The position numbers were made by a program, and so were the translations under genes. Shown piece by piece: positions 1-10,259 of a stretch of 30,135 nt of DNA; position 1 is the stretch's first letter, and each line of letters opens with the position of its first letter. This stretch comes from Clavulina sp. PMI_390 (lineage: Eukaryota > Basidiomycota > Agaricomycetes > Cantharellales > Hydnaceae): assembly GCA_015039315.1 (NCBI GenBank), contig WIDE01000100.1, forward strand, positions 89,467-119,601, given 5' to 3'. A model generated the notes under the pieces. It searched no databases and had not been told where the DNA came from. It saw only the letters and a program-made list of their open reading frames with translations.

Positions 1-228
1 ACGGGCATACGAAACGTGGAAGTTTTCCCATAACCATCTATCAGCTTCGTATTTCATCGTTTTCGATGCTAGAGATGCATTTTTCAACGAATCTCTGTCT
101 GACTTTTCTAGAATCAATGCAGTGACTTCCCAAGGTAAGGCAGGCGTTTGGATGACAGATGGTGCTTGGGACGGAGTTGTTGGTACGAGTATAGGGGCGA
201 TATATCTCGATAAGAGGTGTAGAACCAT
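1..228 (-). CDS. F-box-like protein, N-terminal part (runs off left edge)
   Basis: An open frame starts at the ATG at 228 and runs leftward without a stop for 76 codons to the window edge. Residues 31-34 are LPWE, followed by an ALILEKS segment, an SLKNASLASKTM segment and EADRWLW at about 61-67. This is the signature seen at the N-terminus of the other F-box-like genes in the window. F-box segments normally dock substrate-recognition proteins on Skp1 of SCF ubiquitin ligases; that role is inferred from the family. The 29 residues before LPWE are longer than in the paralogues, so the real start could be downstream. The frame upstream of this ATG is open to a stop near 350 and has no other ATG. 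The rest of the gene, presumably a leucine-rich region, lies outside the window. Confidence 0.72.
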   Translation of the reverse strand, partial: MVLHLLSRYIAPILVPTTPSQAPSVIQTPALPWEVTALILEKSDRDSLKNASLASKTMKYEADRWLWENFHVSYAR

Positions 229-752
229 ATATGAAGGCAGGTATGGAAAGTATGCGGAGAGTGTTCCGGATGCACTATCCAGGATAGTATCCAGCAGTTT
301 ATCGTGTTTTGGCTTTGTTTGGGCGTGATTAAGGCTGTTGCCAGTGGCTCAGGCTCGAGGGACACATGTGAGGCTAAGTGGGAACCCACTATATCGTCTT
401 CTATCAAGCGCACCCTGTGAAACAGGAGATAGGCTCCAGCTTCAAGAGAGACTTTGAGTAAGAAGTGATGCTGAACAACCTCCGCTGAAAAGTGAACCGC
501 ATTAGCTTCGCAGATGATGCGTAAAGTTGTGATCTCAAAAGGACAGTGCAATGTCAGGGCATAGCTCCACATTGGAAGATCCATTCATAGAATTATTCCA
601 CGGAGGAGATACATATAGCGGTCGAGGTCGAGAAGTGACAGGCAGGAACGGCTTGGAAAAATGACAAGAAGCAACATGTCTTGTCCGAAATTCGCATTCA
701 GTCTCATATCTCATGGGACATGTTGTCGCGTGGCGAGATGTACCAGTGTTGT
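229..752. other. Intergenic stretch, no recognisable gene
   Basis: The stretch lies between the start of the left-edge F-box-like gene and the 3' end of the next one. A minus-strand open frame at 114-584 (156 codons) overlaps the F-box-like coding region in another frame. Its translation has no domain I recognise and does not resemble the paralogous families here, so I treat it as a chance frame. No MYND-type fragment was found here, unlike upstream of the other F-box-like genes. Confidence 0.4.
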
Positions 753-2021
753 CTAAGCAGCAATGGTCAGGCTGCCATTCTGAAATACAAAATGGCCACT
801 AACCACTTTGTTCTCGGTCTTTTGCACAGTATGAAGTAGTATACGTCGACCAGCTTCACCAATCACTTTTTCGACTATATAGCACGTATAAATATCGCGG
901 CTACCGCAGTTTTGCGTCGATTTCGCTCTGAGCATAGAAAGATTAGGTGGCGGGTCGTAGAAAACTGCGTGGCCTAGATATTCCATGTCCTGGATCCTAA
1001 CCTCGTCGAATTCAAGAACACGTAGGCTTGGCATGCGGCTGCGCATTTTATTGCTTATCAAACTCGAACCAAGGAAGCGAGCGATTCGTGGGTCAATGAC
1101 GAGCGTGTTTGAAGACCCGGCGCTGGCCCGTAGGAGCTTGAGGGTGAGCTTCCCGAGCTTTGGGAGCTCAGCAGATAAAGTAGCGCCTATGGCTAGGTTG
1201 TAAGATGTGAAACTAAACCACGTTATTGTCAATTCGTTCAAGGTGTCGGAGAATGCCTCAAGACGGCGAATAATTCTGCTGAAAGCTAGTGGCTCGTGAT
1301 CAATATCAATTTTAATGCTTCCCAGGGGAGATCCCTCCAAGAAGAGAAGCTGTCTCGATTCTCGGAGGCGCACACTTCCGAGGGACGGAAAGCGAGGAGG
1401 AGACTGGCTCTCCACTGCAGCACTTTCTTCGAGTCGAGCGCCCAGCCCCATGCTCTCAAGGTTGGGGTGGCTTGTAGAGAGTGCATGGAAGTGATGTAGC
1501 TCTAGAGGCGACAGCATTACGATGAAGTCGCTGTGAATACCAAGCGACTTTAATGATGGACGGGGCGTGTGGAAGAAATAAGAGAGGAAGTCCGATCGGA
1601 ATTGAATGAGAATGGAAGGGTCGATCGCTTCCCTTTTTATCAGGGCAAGATTGATATCAAGAGACGTGATGTGGATTGCCGGAGCAATGATCAAGTCCAT
1701 TGTCTTGAGAAAGAGGGATGTAGAGTAAAACTCTCCTTCCGATAGATCAGCTATGAAGGAGAGTTTTATGGAGTGGACATGCTTTACTCTTTCAAGAGGG
1801 AGGACTTGAGGAGACTTCCTCGATGACAAGTTGTACGACACACACAGAGCCACTATGGCCCACAGCCATCTATCGGCCTCATCTTTCATCGCATGGGACA
1901 CAAGTGTGGCGGATTTGAGCACAACTGGGCATGATTTCCTGAGAATCAGTGAAATGATCTCCCATGGTAGGGGGAGATTAAGCAGGGGTGCAAAAGCCCC
2001 TGCCACTGGCAGGGACGCCAT
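753..2021 (-). CDS. F-box-like protein with leucine-rich region
   Basis: Single-exon gene of 422 codons. The F-box-like segment is at residues 16-54 (LPLPWEIISLIL, then LKSATLVSHAM, then EADRWLW). After it come irregular leucine-rich stretches typical of F-box/LRR-like proteins that build a curved recognition surface (SPLELHHFHALSTSHPNLES around the middle; LRVLEFDEVRIQDMEYLG near the C-terminus). The start ATG at 2021 gives an N-terminus like that of the paralogues. By family it would be an SCF adaptor, with the substrate unknown. It is head to head with the MYND gene at 2445, with 423 bp between start codons. It shares the layout of the genes at 4684 and 8907 but is clearly more diverged from them than they are from each other. 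Confidence 0.8.
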   Translation of the reverse strand: MASLPVAGAFAPLLNLPLPWEIISLILRKSCPVVLKSATLVSHAMKDEADRWLWAIVALCVSYNLSSRKSPQVLPLERVKHVHSIKLSFIADLSEGEFYSTSLFLKTMDLIIAPAIHITSLDINLALIKREAIDPSILIQFRSDFLSYFFHTPRPSLKSLGIHSDFIVMLSPLELHHFHALSTSHPNLESMGLGARLEESAAVESQSPPRFPSLGSVRLRESRQLLFLEGSPLGSIKIDIDHEPLAFSRIIRRLEAFSDTLNELTITWFSFTSYNLAIGATLSAELPKLGKLTLKLLRASAGSSNTLVIDPRIARFLGSSLISNKMRSRMPSLRVLEFDEVRIQDMEYLGHAVFYDPPPNLSMLRAKSTQNCGSRDIYTCYIVEKVIGEAGRRILLHTVQKTENKVVSGHFVFQNGSLTIAA

Positions 2022-2444
2022 GACGTAGCGGGAGATAGGCCACGAGAACTTCCAGTCTGAGAGGTAGTGATGCAGATAGAAGATATATGTTACGTAGTCA
2101 TGATGATATACGAGCGGTTCTGTTCTGGTCGAGCTCGTGTTTGTATCTGGTGGGCAGTGTTATTGCTGTGGGAATAAAGCAACTGGCAACATCCAGTCCC
2201 TTCCAGGGCCGAAATAATACAAAAAATTAACACACTTCCCTTTCTTTCGAAGGGACCTATTACATCTTTGGCACGAGACTGTGCCTGAGCGCTTGTCTAT
2301 CTTCTACATCACAAGGAGCTGAGTTACACCTCAGGTGCAGAGCACTCTGAGCTGGTCGTGCGGCCTAAAATCACCAACCAGCGATCAAGAGTTGCAACTC
2401 TCTACCATCCATCTTAACTCCTCTAACTGCAAGCTGCTGTCGCC
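2022..2444. promoter_or_regulatory. Divergent intergenic region between F-box-like and MYND genes
   Basis: The two start codons face away from each other across 423 bp, so both promoters must lie here. A block at 2132-2152 (agctcgtgtttgtatctggtg) matches 10389-10409 in the equivalent region of another pair at all but two positions, and a more degenerate version occurs near 6182-6205. This suggests common descent or a shared control element. I see no clear TATA box close to the MYND start. Confidence 0.45.
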
Positions 2445-4263
2445 ATGGCTGTCGTATCAGAAGCGGATGCGATCAAACTTGCGCAGCAGCGTCTACCTCC
2501 TCTTGTGACGGCAGCAGGCCTGGCGATTGCTAACGCCAAGTCTCGACCGGCTTCGACTCTGCTGAATTCTCTTGGACAGCGCTTTAACTCTGAGGATTTC
2601 TCCTCCCACTATCGGAAATTCCTCGCCGCTGGAGGTCTCCCCGCGTTAGCGAAGATTGTAATCGAGTGCTCTGTTGTCCCTTCGGTGCCTCGATATTCAA
2701 ACGTCAGTTTATATCGCGCCGTGCAAGAGGGAACATAATCTGACATCTCTGGACTCATAGAGGCCAGCAACTTGGGTCTTAGCGGCCAACTGCCTCTCTC
2801 TCCTCATCAACTGGCGGAGACGCTTTCCAGATAAGCCAGGCGCGAATATCCCTCCCAAATGGGATGGTCTCCTTGCTCCTTTCGCCCTGGCTATCTCTTC
2901 TCCCAGCGTCTGGGATCCTGATACTGGAATTGATGTACCGGGCACCTCGGTGTATCGAGATGGATTGCTCAGTCTGATAATCAATCTGGGCTCCGAGGCC
3001 GAAACGATGGGGGAACTAGAAAAATCAGAGAGACTGTAAGTACTCCTCGTACGGACGATCGCAATGTTTGACAAATTCTATGATAAAGTGCTTTTCAACG
3101 TGCGGCGCCCGAACAAATTGTGGCGATTCGAGATGTACTATGGAAGGACATCGCATTTCGCGACAAGCGCTGTGAAAGCGCCGCGGCATGCGCTCCAGTT
3201 CTAGACAGAATTCTGAAAGAATGGAACCCATTCAGTCGGGTGACATCTTTGCTTGCCTCGTCAGCACTTGCGGCGTTTGCTACAACCTTAAACTTACTAT
3301 CCGAGGGCCAAGAGGAAGTCGAAACATCCCAAAAGGTTCTCTGCCAATACTCTGAACTATTCCTGGTGCGGGATATCTGGGATATCCATGTTGCTCCGGA
3401 TGTGATGAACAATATGGTATTGGCGTTTCAGGAGCGTCAGGGCTTTCAGGTCATGGCTAATGCTATGAAAATTGTCCACACTGCTGCACTGGATCCACAG
3501 CATGAGCTCCACAAAGTTTTAAGCACAGATTGGTTCCTCCAACACGTGAAAATGTGGGAGCGCGTGCTTTTTGCTGGGTCATCTAGCTCACCTGCCCTCG
3601 TTGCCGAAGCTGCAGTCAATGCCAAGATATTATATCACGCGGAACGCTACTCCTTATCCCTTTTGATGGTTCCCAAACCTGCTGCCGATTATTATGGTAC
3701 GCTCACCTAATTACTGGTCTAGATTTTGACCCTATGGCTCAAGGGTTTGTCTAATATGCCATTTAACCTCTGTAGTGGAGTTCATGAATGATTTGATCCT
3801 CATCATGTTTCGGCTGAGCGACCTTATCAAGGACACCACATCTGAAGAACTCCGATTGGAATTTCGGCATCAGATGCTCTCTATTTACCGCCGTTGTGCC
3901 AGACAGAGGGATCTCCGAGGGAATCTTCTGCACCCTCTAGCGCCCCCGAACATCGAGTTTCAATATGCGTGGCTGTTTCCACGTAGCTACATTGACGACC
4001 TGGGCGAAGAGCCCACTTGTGGCGCCATTGCGTGTGAGACATCGTGGGGCGAAGACGTGGTCATGCAGCATTGTAAGGGATGCATGGATATGTGCTATTG
4101 CTCCAAGGAGTGTCAGAGAAGGTACTTTGTTCAACCTTGGCATATGGTGGTACTATGACCCCATCTCTACCCCTTGTTAAACTCTTGCACTTGGATGCCT
4201 ACTCAGCTAATCCATTTTTATAGTCACTGGAAGCAACACAAGCCTTACTGCAAGATGGCATAG
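2445..4263 (+). CDS. MYND-type zinc finger protein
   Basis: Five-exon model: 2445-2702, 2761-3035, 3089-3696, 3776-4121, 4224-4263, all introns GT-AG, 508 aa. It was built by aligning with the paralogue at 10689. First exons are both exactly 86 codons, last exons both exactly 40 nt, and all intron phases match. The long N-terminal region (about 450 aa) is helical in character and has no domain I recognise. A complete C-terminal MYND finger follows: C462-x4-C467, C480-x2-C483, Y488-C489-x3-C493-x7-H501-x3-C505. The last two ligands are encoded in the 40-nt final exon. MYND fingers bind zinc and usually mediate protein-protein contacts. Without a SET domain no methyltransferase role is implied. 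The gene forms a divergent pair with the F-box-like gene at 753-2021. Confidence 0.82.
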
Positions 4264-4683
4264 CAATGCCGAGGGCTGTTATTCTTCATCACATAGCTCA
4301 AAGGGACAGCTTGGATTCTTCAAAGGGGTGTAACTTTCTGACTGCCTATACTATTCTCCTCCTACTCCGCTGAACCAGCTGGAGGTAATATCGGCCGGCT
4401 GATTGTTGGAGTATCACGAAACACTCTTAAATTACTTTTCTGACGTTATAGTCGGGAGAGGCTATGGTATTACTATGATTCCGTCTCCAAATGTTGATGT
4501 GTATATGCATGCCAAGCTACTGAAGGCGACTAATCCGGTGTTGATTTATTATTCTCCAAGCCCTCGATGGGCAAAACATGATGAAATATTGATACAAGCG
4601 AAGGAGAGCATGGAAAAGTTGGGACTAGGTCCTTGAGGAGGAAACTGAAAAGGGTGCCATCGACATGGATGGCTTTACTGGAG
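4264..4683. other. Convergent intergenic stretch with an unassigned 77-codon frame
   Basis: The stretch lies between the stop of the MYND gene and the stop of the next F-box-like gene. A plus-strand frame at 4403-4636 encodes a fragment (…GRGYGITMIPSPNVDVYMHAK… ending GLGP) with protein-like composition. It begins after a stop and has no good ATG. It might be the C-terminal relic of another gene, but I could not assign it to a family. Confidence 0.3.
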
Positions 4684-6075
4684 TCATGCGACAGAAGCCA
4701 CCGCTGATATTTGGGAATATCGATGAATTGATTGTTTCGTCGCTAGGTTCGTCACCGCTTCCTGAGAAGAGAAGACGGGCATGAGACAATGGCTTGCGGG
4801 GCCGCGGGTCCAGGTGATCATGGGATATCGAGTACATACCATCTTGTAATTAACCTGGCGCACCGTATGAAGGAGGGTAGGAAATCCAGTGTCGCTAATG
4901 ATTTTCTCTATTGTATGGTATGTTGGTGGAGGATCGTCATCATACAGAGAGCTATAACTATTCCCCGCAAGGTTCACTTCGATCGTTCGGAGCGATGGCG
5001 GCGCGGACTGAAAGACGTAGTTTCCAAGTCTGTTGATGTCTTCAACCACCACGTTATCCAACTTGATGACGCGGAGATTTGGCGTGCGACCATCCTTTGC
5101 AAGGCGAGAGAGATACAATTTGAGAGTACGCTCTCGAGCTCTGTTGACCATAAGGGGATTCATGTACACCCGATTCAGGAATAAACAATTCACTGATAAG
5201 GTTTCAAGATTCCGAAACTTTCCAGATAACGCAGCACGGATGACTGCGGTGAACCCACTGGCGCTATCCAGAGTGATCCACTTCATTTTTAGAGTTTTCA
5301 GAGACTTTGAAAACGCCTCGACCTTTGTGAAGATGTCAGAGATCTCCATGAAAGGGAGTTGAAATCGCACTGTGACTGATTCCAGAGGCGATCTGTTGAT
5401 AAGCAAAAGCTGAGTGGGCGCATGAGCATGAAAGCTCCGAACATATGGAAAGAGAGGGCCGGGGATACCCTCCGCTTCTAGTGGCTCTTTGAGGCCCAGA
5501 TCAAGATCTAAAGCCTCAAGAAGCGGATGTGCAGTGGAAAGTGAGTGAATGTGACGCGACTCCAAAGGGCTTGGTCCTAGAGCAGCTGATCCTCGGACTG
5601 TGAACGATGTTAGGGATGGGCAAGGGATTGCGAAGAGGTCATCGGTGATTGCCGGTATAAACTCCGCCAGGTCGGGGGAGGTAGGGTGCCTTTCTCGGGA
5701 CAACAGGAAATGCACAGTCAATGAGGTTACGTGAATGGCTGGAGCAATAACGAGAGTGACCACCTGGCGAAACAGAAACGCCGTAAATAGCCCACCATCG
5801 ACACCAGTATTGAAGGTGATATTTATGGATTTAACATGCATGATTCGCTCGGCTGGAAGAATTGGTAACGGGCGTAATAGCAGGTCAGAGCTCGAGAAAA
5901 ACGAGATACGAAGGACCGCCTTGGTCCATAGACACCTGTCTGCCTCGTGCCTCATCGCATGGGAAGCAAGCGTAGCAGACTTGAGTGCGAGAAAGGTCGA
6001 TCGCTCAAAAATCAGCCCAATGATTTCCCACGGGAGACAAGGAGAGGGCACGCCACATTCTGTAGCGGACGTCAT
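4684..6075 (-). CDS. F-box-like protein with leucine-rich region
   Basis: Single-exon gene of 463 codons from the ATG at 6075. A second ATG lies immediately upstream at 6078, and the frame is open 21 codons further. I chose 6075 because it gives MTSATECG…CLPWEIIGLIFERS, matching MTHSVAAS…NLPWEIIDLIFEKS in the paralogue at 8907. The F-box-like segment spans residues 14-50. Long leucine-rich stretches follow, ending in a TNLATKQ motif shared with the same paralogue. By family it is a probable SCF substrate adaptor. It is convergent with the MYND gene at 2445 and divergent from a MYND fragment at 6481. Confidence 0.8.
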   Translation of the reverse strand: MTSATECGVPSPCLPWEIIGLIFERSTFLALKSATLASHAMRHEADRCLWTKAVLRISFFSSSDLLLRPLPILPAERIMHVKSINITFNTGVDGGLFTAFLFRQVVTLVIAPAIHVTSLTVHFLLSRERHPTSPDLAEFIPAITDDLFAIPCPSLTSFTVRGSAALGPSPLESRHIHSLSTAHPLLEALDLDLGLKEPLEAEGIPGPLFPYVRSFHAHAPTQLLLINRSPLESVTVRFQLPFMEISDIFTKVEAFSKSLKTLKMKWITLDSASGFTAVIRAALSGKFRNLETLSVNCLFLNRVYMNPLMVNRARERTLKLYLSRLAKDGRTPNLRVIKLDNVVVEDINRLGNYVFQSAPPSLRTIEVNLAGNSYSSLYDDDPPPTYHTIEKIISDTGFPTLLHTVRQVNYKMVCTRYPMITWTRGPASHCLMPVFSSQEAVTNLATKQSIHRYSQISAVASVA

Positions 6076-6078
6076 CAT

Positions 6079-6480
6079 GGTCGGAAGCGTTACTGTTTGG
6101 TCAAATATTTGACAGATGAGGATAAAACTGTGGCAATACAACTGCAGTGGGATAGCAGTCTGTACATGCTCAAAGTGCGTGGCTTCGTGTTTGCTTTTGA
6201 TGGGGTTTATTGATATCGATCGTTATGGAATGAATTCAATCGCAGCGTGGTTACCCGCTCCAGGCTCTATAACTCGGGTGTCCACCATTAAACTGGTGAA
6301 TGCTGGAATGGGGCAGCCTTGTCATTGCCTTGTGCGACGCTTCATCCCCTTTAAAAGTCTAGCTCGCCGCTCTCCATAATATATACGTATGCCATCAAGT
6401 GGTGAACGGGGGCAAGGACATTGATATACTTGACTGAAATACTGTCTTTCCGGCTTCAAAAGGGCCTAATATCGACTGGT
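6079..6480. promoter_or_regulatory. Relic divergent intergenic region
   Basis: The stretch is 402 bp between the F-box-like start and the ATG of a MYND N-terminal fragment, close to the spacing of the intact pairs. A degenerate copy of the block seen at 2132 lies at about 6182-6205. The segment at 6229-6297 (starting gaatgaattcaatc) recurs at about 7839-7895 beside the truncated F-box-like copy, which shows that both derive from one duplicated promoter region. Confidence 0.4.
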
Positions 6481-6627
6481 ATGCCATCAGAAGTAGATGC
6501 TCTAAGAACCACCAAGAAGCATTCCCCTACAGCACTTCTCTTTGCAGTGTCTGCAGTGTGGAGATCTTTCAAGGAATGCGTATTCTCCCAGATCCCTCTT
6601 AGTATTATGCCCGTTTTTACTCCGTAG
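6481..6627 (+). pseudogene. MYND-protein N-terminal fragment (decayed)
   Basis: The ATG at 6481 opens MPSEVDALRTTKK, resembling the N-terminus of the intact MYND proteins (SEADAIKLAQQR, SESDAVKLSKER). The frame continues to SFKECVFSQIPLSIMPVFTP and stops at 6627. The tail matches the tail of the second fragment at 8437-8619 (…FIKKCLSPQNPLVIIPTPSP, then stop). Nothing of exons 2-5 or of the zinc finger is recognisable downstream, where the next F-box-like copy begins on the other strand. I read it as a remnant of a divergent F-box/MYND pair. Confidence 0.5.
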
Positions 6628-6877
6628 GCAGTCTGAGAATTCAAGCAACAATTTTTTTTGCAGATAAAGGCGCATTAGGGAGACCCAACAGGGCCTCAAG
6701 GCTACATGTTGTGTCAAGAACGACAATCTTGGCCTAGCTAGGATCATTGAAGGAAGTCACGGCGGTGATCTGGATCAAGATTGAGCAACCTGTTTCGTCG
6801 CCAAGCTTGTCAACATTTCCTGAAAAAAAGGAATAAGAAGCGGCTCGTCAAACCGCGAGCACAAATAGTCATGAGGA

Positions 6878-7849
6878 TCAACCACGCACCACACCATCAA
6901 TCATCTGGTGCACTGTGTGAAGGATAATATGGGATCTAGTGTCGGTTACAATCTTCGCTATCGTGTGGTAGGTGTGAGCGCGGTCCTTAAAAGGCAATGG
7001 GCGATTACTACTCAGGGTAGGCTTCGCCACAATGAGTTGAAGTGATGACGGAGCGGAGCGAAAGATGTTATATCCGAATCTCTCGATATCTTCGATCACC
7101 ATATTATCTAACTTGATGACGCGTAGATTTGGCATGCCACCATTCTCTGCAAAGCGAGAGATATGCGATTGGAGAGTAAACCCTCGTGCTTCATCAATTA
7201 CGAGTTTTTTCATGTACCCCCGAATCATGAACCAACAGTCCAATAACAAGGTTTCAAGATTTGGAAAGTCTCCAGATAACACTGCGTCGATGACTGCAGT
7301 GAACCCACTAGTGGTATCCAGACTACTCCACCACAACTCCAGGGTTTTCAAAGAGTGCGAAGACGTTCTGAGCTGGGTGAAAATCTGGGGGATATGCATA
7401 TAAGGTAGCTCGAATCGCACCATGGCTGATACCAGCGACGATCCTGTGGCAAGCACGAGCTGGCCGGGGCCGTGAGCATGAAAGCTCTGGGGGTGTGGGA
7501 AAAACGAGCCTAGGTTACTATCCAACTCTAAGTGCTCTTTAAGACCTATATCCATGTCAATAGACTCAAGCAGTGGGTGTGTCGTAGAAAGCGCGTAGAT
7601 GTGATGCAACTCCAAGGGGCGTGACCCAAGAGCATATGATCCTCTGATCGCGAGTGATGTTAGGGAGGGACAGGGGACTGAAGAGAGGTCATAGATGATC
7701 GCTGGTATGAACATTTTCAGGTCGGCGGAGGGGGGCTGCCTGGCCGGGGATAATAGGAGATGCATACTGAGCGAGGTCAGGTGAACTGCAGGAGCAATGA
7801 CGAGAGTGAGCATCTGGCGATCGTCGGGCTTGTCAGGGAATGAATTCAA
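6878..7849 (-). pseudogene. F-box-like paralogue truncated at both ends
   Basis: The 323-codon frame is very similar to the leucine-rich part of the gene at 8907 from the RQML motif onward, but the F-box-like N-terminus is missing. The first 11 codons (MNSFPDKPDD…) are not gene sequence. They come from a segment resembling the promoter region at 6229-6297, so an internal deletion appears to have joined upstream DNA to the middle of the coding region. At the 3' end the frame stops after DGVVRG, where the intact copy has a TTA codon and continues for about 35 residues; homologous sequence persists beyond the stop. It may still be transcribed, but the product would lack the SCF-docking segment. 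Confidence 0.7.
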
Positions 7850-8436
7850 TCACATCGCGATCACCCGCTCTGTAACTGGGGTGTCCCACCATTAAAATTA
7901 TCCCGGATTCCAACAAACGAGAAAAAATCGTAGTACGTTGTGGGAACGAAAAACTCAACAGATTTCACTTATTCCGTGGGAATTCCACAAGTTTGACCCG
8001 TCGCTCGGTTATCGTCATCGTGAGTCTTTGGTTCAGTTTGATAATCGACCTTGGGTCCATCCGACTCGGGCCTTGAGATGAAACAAAGCGTCGGTGTGCA
8101 GCAAAGAATAGCGGAACAAGTTCAGGCTTGAGGATGGTGCAAAGTATATTTTGTCCAGACAACTCCAGGTGAGAGGTCGACGCAAGCAAATATTGCTTTC
8201 CCATCATAAAGGTGTGACTCCTGCTTCAAAAATGTCCTCCGATCTTTATCCCCTTTCAGGAATTAGAGCAAAAACGTCATCAGATGGGTTTGAACTGGTT
8301 CACCTGGTTTGGACGAGTTCCCAGAGGTTTACTCATAGGGTGAGCCCAGAACCGAACCAAGCCAAAGGTTCGGTTACGGTTCGGTCATAGGTGTTTCGGT
8401 TTAGGTTTGATTTGGGGCTCGAACCTGAACCACGGC
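7850..8436. other. Intergenic region with a GGTTCGGT foldback repeat
   Basis: No gene is recognisable. At about 8345-8432 there are several copies of ggttcggt-like units and their inverse (cgaacc), for example gaaccgaaccaagcc followed by ggttcggttacggttcggtc. The stretch can therefore fold back on itself. It separates the truncated F-box-like copy from the second MYND fragment. Confidence 0.35.
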
Positions 8437-8619
8437 AGCGCTAATCGGAAGTGGATGCCATCAAAATTGCCAAGGAGCGTCCCCCTCCTCTTGTGGTCCG
8501 CCACAGGTGTGAATCATCTCGGACCAGTTCCCTTACCAATCTCTATTCTGAGTGAATTTATTAAGAAATGCCTATCTCCCCAGAATCCTCTCGTTATTAT
8601 ACCCACTCCCTCTCCATAA
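8437..8619 (+). pseudogene. MYND-protein N-terminal fragment with frameshift
   Basis: From 8445 the frame reads SEVDAIKIAKERPPPLVV, closely matching the first exon of the MYND genes. The homology then shifts frame and continues as ATGVNHLGPVPLPISILSEF, which aligns with AAGLAHLHPKSLPDLTLWEQF of the copy at 28569. It ends at a TAA at 8617-8619. The initiating ATG is not conserved and the downstream exons are missing. It sits divergently to the truncated F-box-like copy, as in the intact pairs. Confidence 0.6.
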
Positions 8620-8906
8620 ATAGCTTTAGCATTCTAGCGACAATGATAATCCTAGGAGCTAGTTCAAATTCAGCCCGATCAGATTCTTGACATTCAAGGT
8701 ACCAGCGGCAAGTGGGAAGCTACATCGAATTGTTGTTTTCTAGGCTCGTTAAAATGGGACGAAACTGAGATCGATAGGAGCAAATGTATGTTGGAGATTA
8801 ACGCAGAAGCAGGGAGATTCAACAGGGGCTCGATCTGAAGAGTGTTGTCAAAAAAATATTTTCGGTTTAGCAAGAATCATTGACGAAAATACTGCCGTTA
8901 TTTAGG
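8620..8906. other. Duplicated 3' flank of an F-box-like gene
   Basis: There is no gene here. The right-hand part (about 8800-8950) is recognisably similar to about 6670-6825: gggaga-ttcaacagggg, then an atcattga block, then a tgttt-gtcgcca-agttgtcaac block. It is the shared 3' flank of a tandemly duplicated unit. Confidence 0.4.
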
Positions 8907-10259
8907 TCATGAATGAATAATCTGTTTTGTCGCCAAGTTTGTCAACGTTTCCTGGACAGCAGGGGATAAGAAACGGCTGGGCAAACCGCAAACCTCGACG
9001 GTCATAGGGGATAAAGCACGTACCACTCCATCAACCATCTGATACCCTGTGTGAAGGACAATATGGGATCTAGTGTCGCTGAAAATCTTCTCTATTGTGT
9101 GGTACGTCTGAAGGCGGTTGTTAAAAGGCAACGAGCGACTACTGCGAACTGTAGTTCTCGCCACAACCACTTGGAGCGGCGACAGCGCTGATTGAAAGAC
9201 GTGGTTTCCAAATCTCTCAATGTCTTCAATCACTATGTTCTCCAACGTGATGATGCGTAAATTTGGCATGCGACCACTCTTTGCAAGACGAGAGATATAC
9301 GACTCCAGAGTACACTCTCGTGCTCTATCCAGTACGAGGCTTTTCATGTACCCCCGAGACTGGAACCAACAGTTCACTGAAAATGTTTCCAGATTTGGAA
9401 AGTCTCCGGATAATACAGCATGAATGACTGCTGTGAAGCCACTAGTGGTATCCCGACTAGTCCACCTCAACTGCAAGGCTTTCAAAGTGTCTGAACACGT
9501 CTTGAGCTGGGTGAATATCTTGGGGATATGCATATAAGGTAGCTCGAATTGCACTATGGCTGATACCAGCGGCGATCCAGTGACAAGCGCGAGCTGGCCG
9601 GGGTTGTGAGCATGAAAGCTCTGAAGATATGGAAAGAGCGAGCCTATGCTGCTCCCCAATTCCAAGTGCTCATTAAGACCTATATCCATGTCAATAGCCT
9701 CAAGCAATGGGTGTGTTGTCGAAAGTGCATAAATGTGATGCAGCTCCAAGGGACGCGACCCAAGAGCATATGATCCTCTAATCGTGAGTGATGTTAGGGA
9801 GGGGCAGGGGACTGAGAAGAGGTCGTAGATGATCGCTGGTACGAAAATTCTCAGGTCGGAGGAGGGGGGCTGCCTGGCTGGGGATAATAGGAGATGCATA
9901 CTGAGCGAGGTCAGGTGAACCGCAGGAGCAATGATGAGGGCGAGCATTTGGCGAAACAGGAACGCCGCGATTAGTCCTTTTTCGAGACCAGGGTCAAAGG
10001 TGATATTCATGGATTTAACGTGAACGATTCGTTCAGCCGGAAGAATAGGTAAAGGGTCCAGAAGCAGCTCCGAACTCGAGGCAAACGAAAAGCTGAGGAC
10101 CGCCTTGGCCCATAACCACCTGTCTGCCTCACGCCTCATTGCATGGCAAGCAAGTGTAGCGGACTTCAACGCGGCTAAGGTGGACTTCTCGAATATCAGA
10201 TCAATGATTTCCCATGGCAGATTAGGTGAGGGAGTGCTGGCTGCCACGGAATGTGTCAT
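8907..10259 (-). CDS. F-box-like protein with leucine-rich region
   Basis: Single-exon gene of 450 codons from the ATG at 10259. An in-frame ATG at 10286 would add nine residues. The F-box-like segment is at residues 14-50 (LPWEIIDLIFEKS, LKSATLACHAM, EADRWLW). The remainder is leucine-rich, with phrases such as SPARQPPSSDLRIFVPAIIY, and closely matches both the gene at 4684 and the truncated copy at 6878. The C-terminus ends TNLATKQIIHS. By family it is a probable SCF adaptor of unknown substrate. It is head to head with the MYND gene at 10689, with 429 bp between start codons. Confidence 0.8.
   Translation of the reverse strand: MTHSVAASTPSPNLPWEIIDLIFEKSTLAALKSATLACHAMRREADRWLWAKAVLSFSFASSSELLLDPLPILPAERIVHVKSMNITFDPGLEKGLIAAFLFRQMLALIIAPAVHLTSLSMHLLLSPARQPPSSDLRIFVPAIIYDLFSVPCPSLTSLTIRGSYALGSRPLELHHIYALSTTHPLLEAIDMDIGLNEHLELGSSIGSLFPYLQSFHAHNPGQLALVTGSPLVSAIVQFELPYMHIPKIFTQLKTCSDTLKALQLRWTSRDTTSGFTAVIHAVLSGDFPNLETFSVNCWFQSRGYMKSLVLDRARECTLESYISRLAKSGRMPNLRIITLENIVIEDIERFGNHVFQSALSPLQVVVARTTVRSSRSLPFNNRLQTYHTIEKIFSDTRSHIVLHTGYQMVDGVVRALSPMTVEVCGLPSRFLSPAVQETLTNLATKQIIHS

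Noticed and set aside
114..584. Minus-strand 156-codon frame beside the left-edge F-box-like gene
   Set aside because: It overlaps the F-box-like coding frame, has no recognisable motif, and the F-box signature lies in a different frame.
3095..3412. Minus-strand 105-codon frame inside the MYND gene
   Set aside because: It is antisense to exon 3, whose frame is supported by two paralogues and splice sites.
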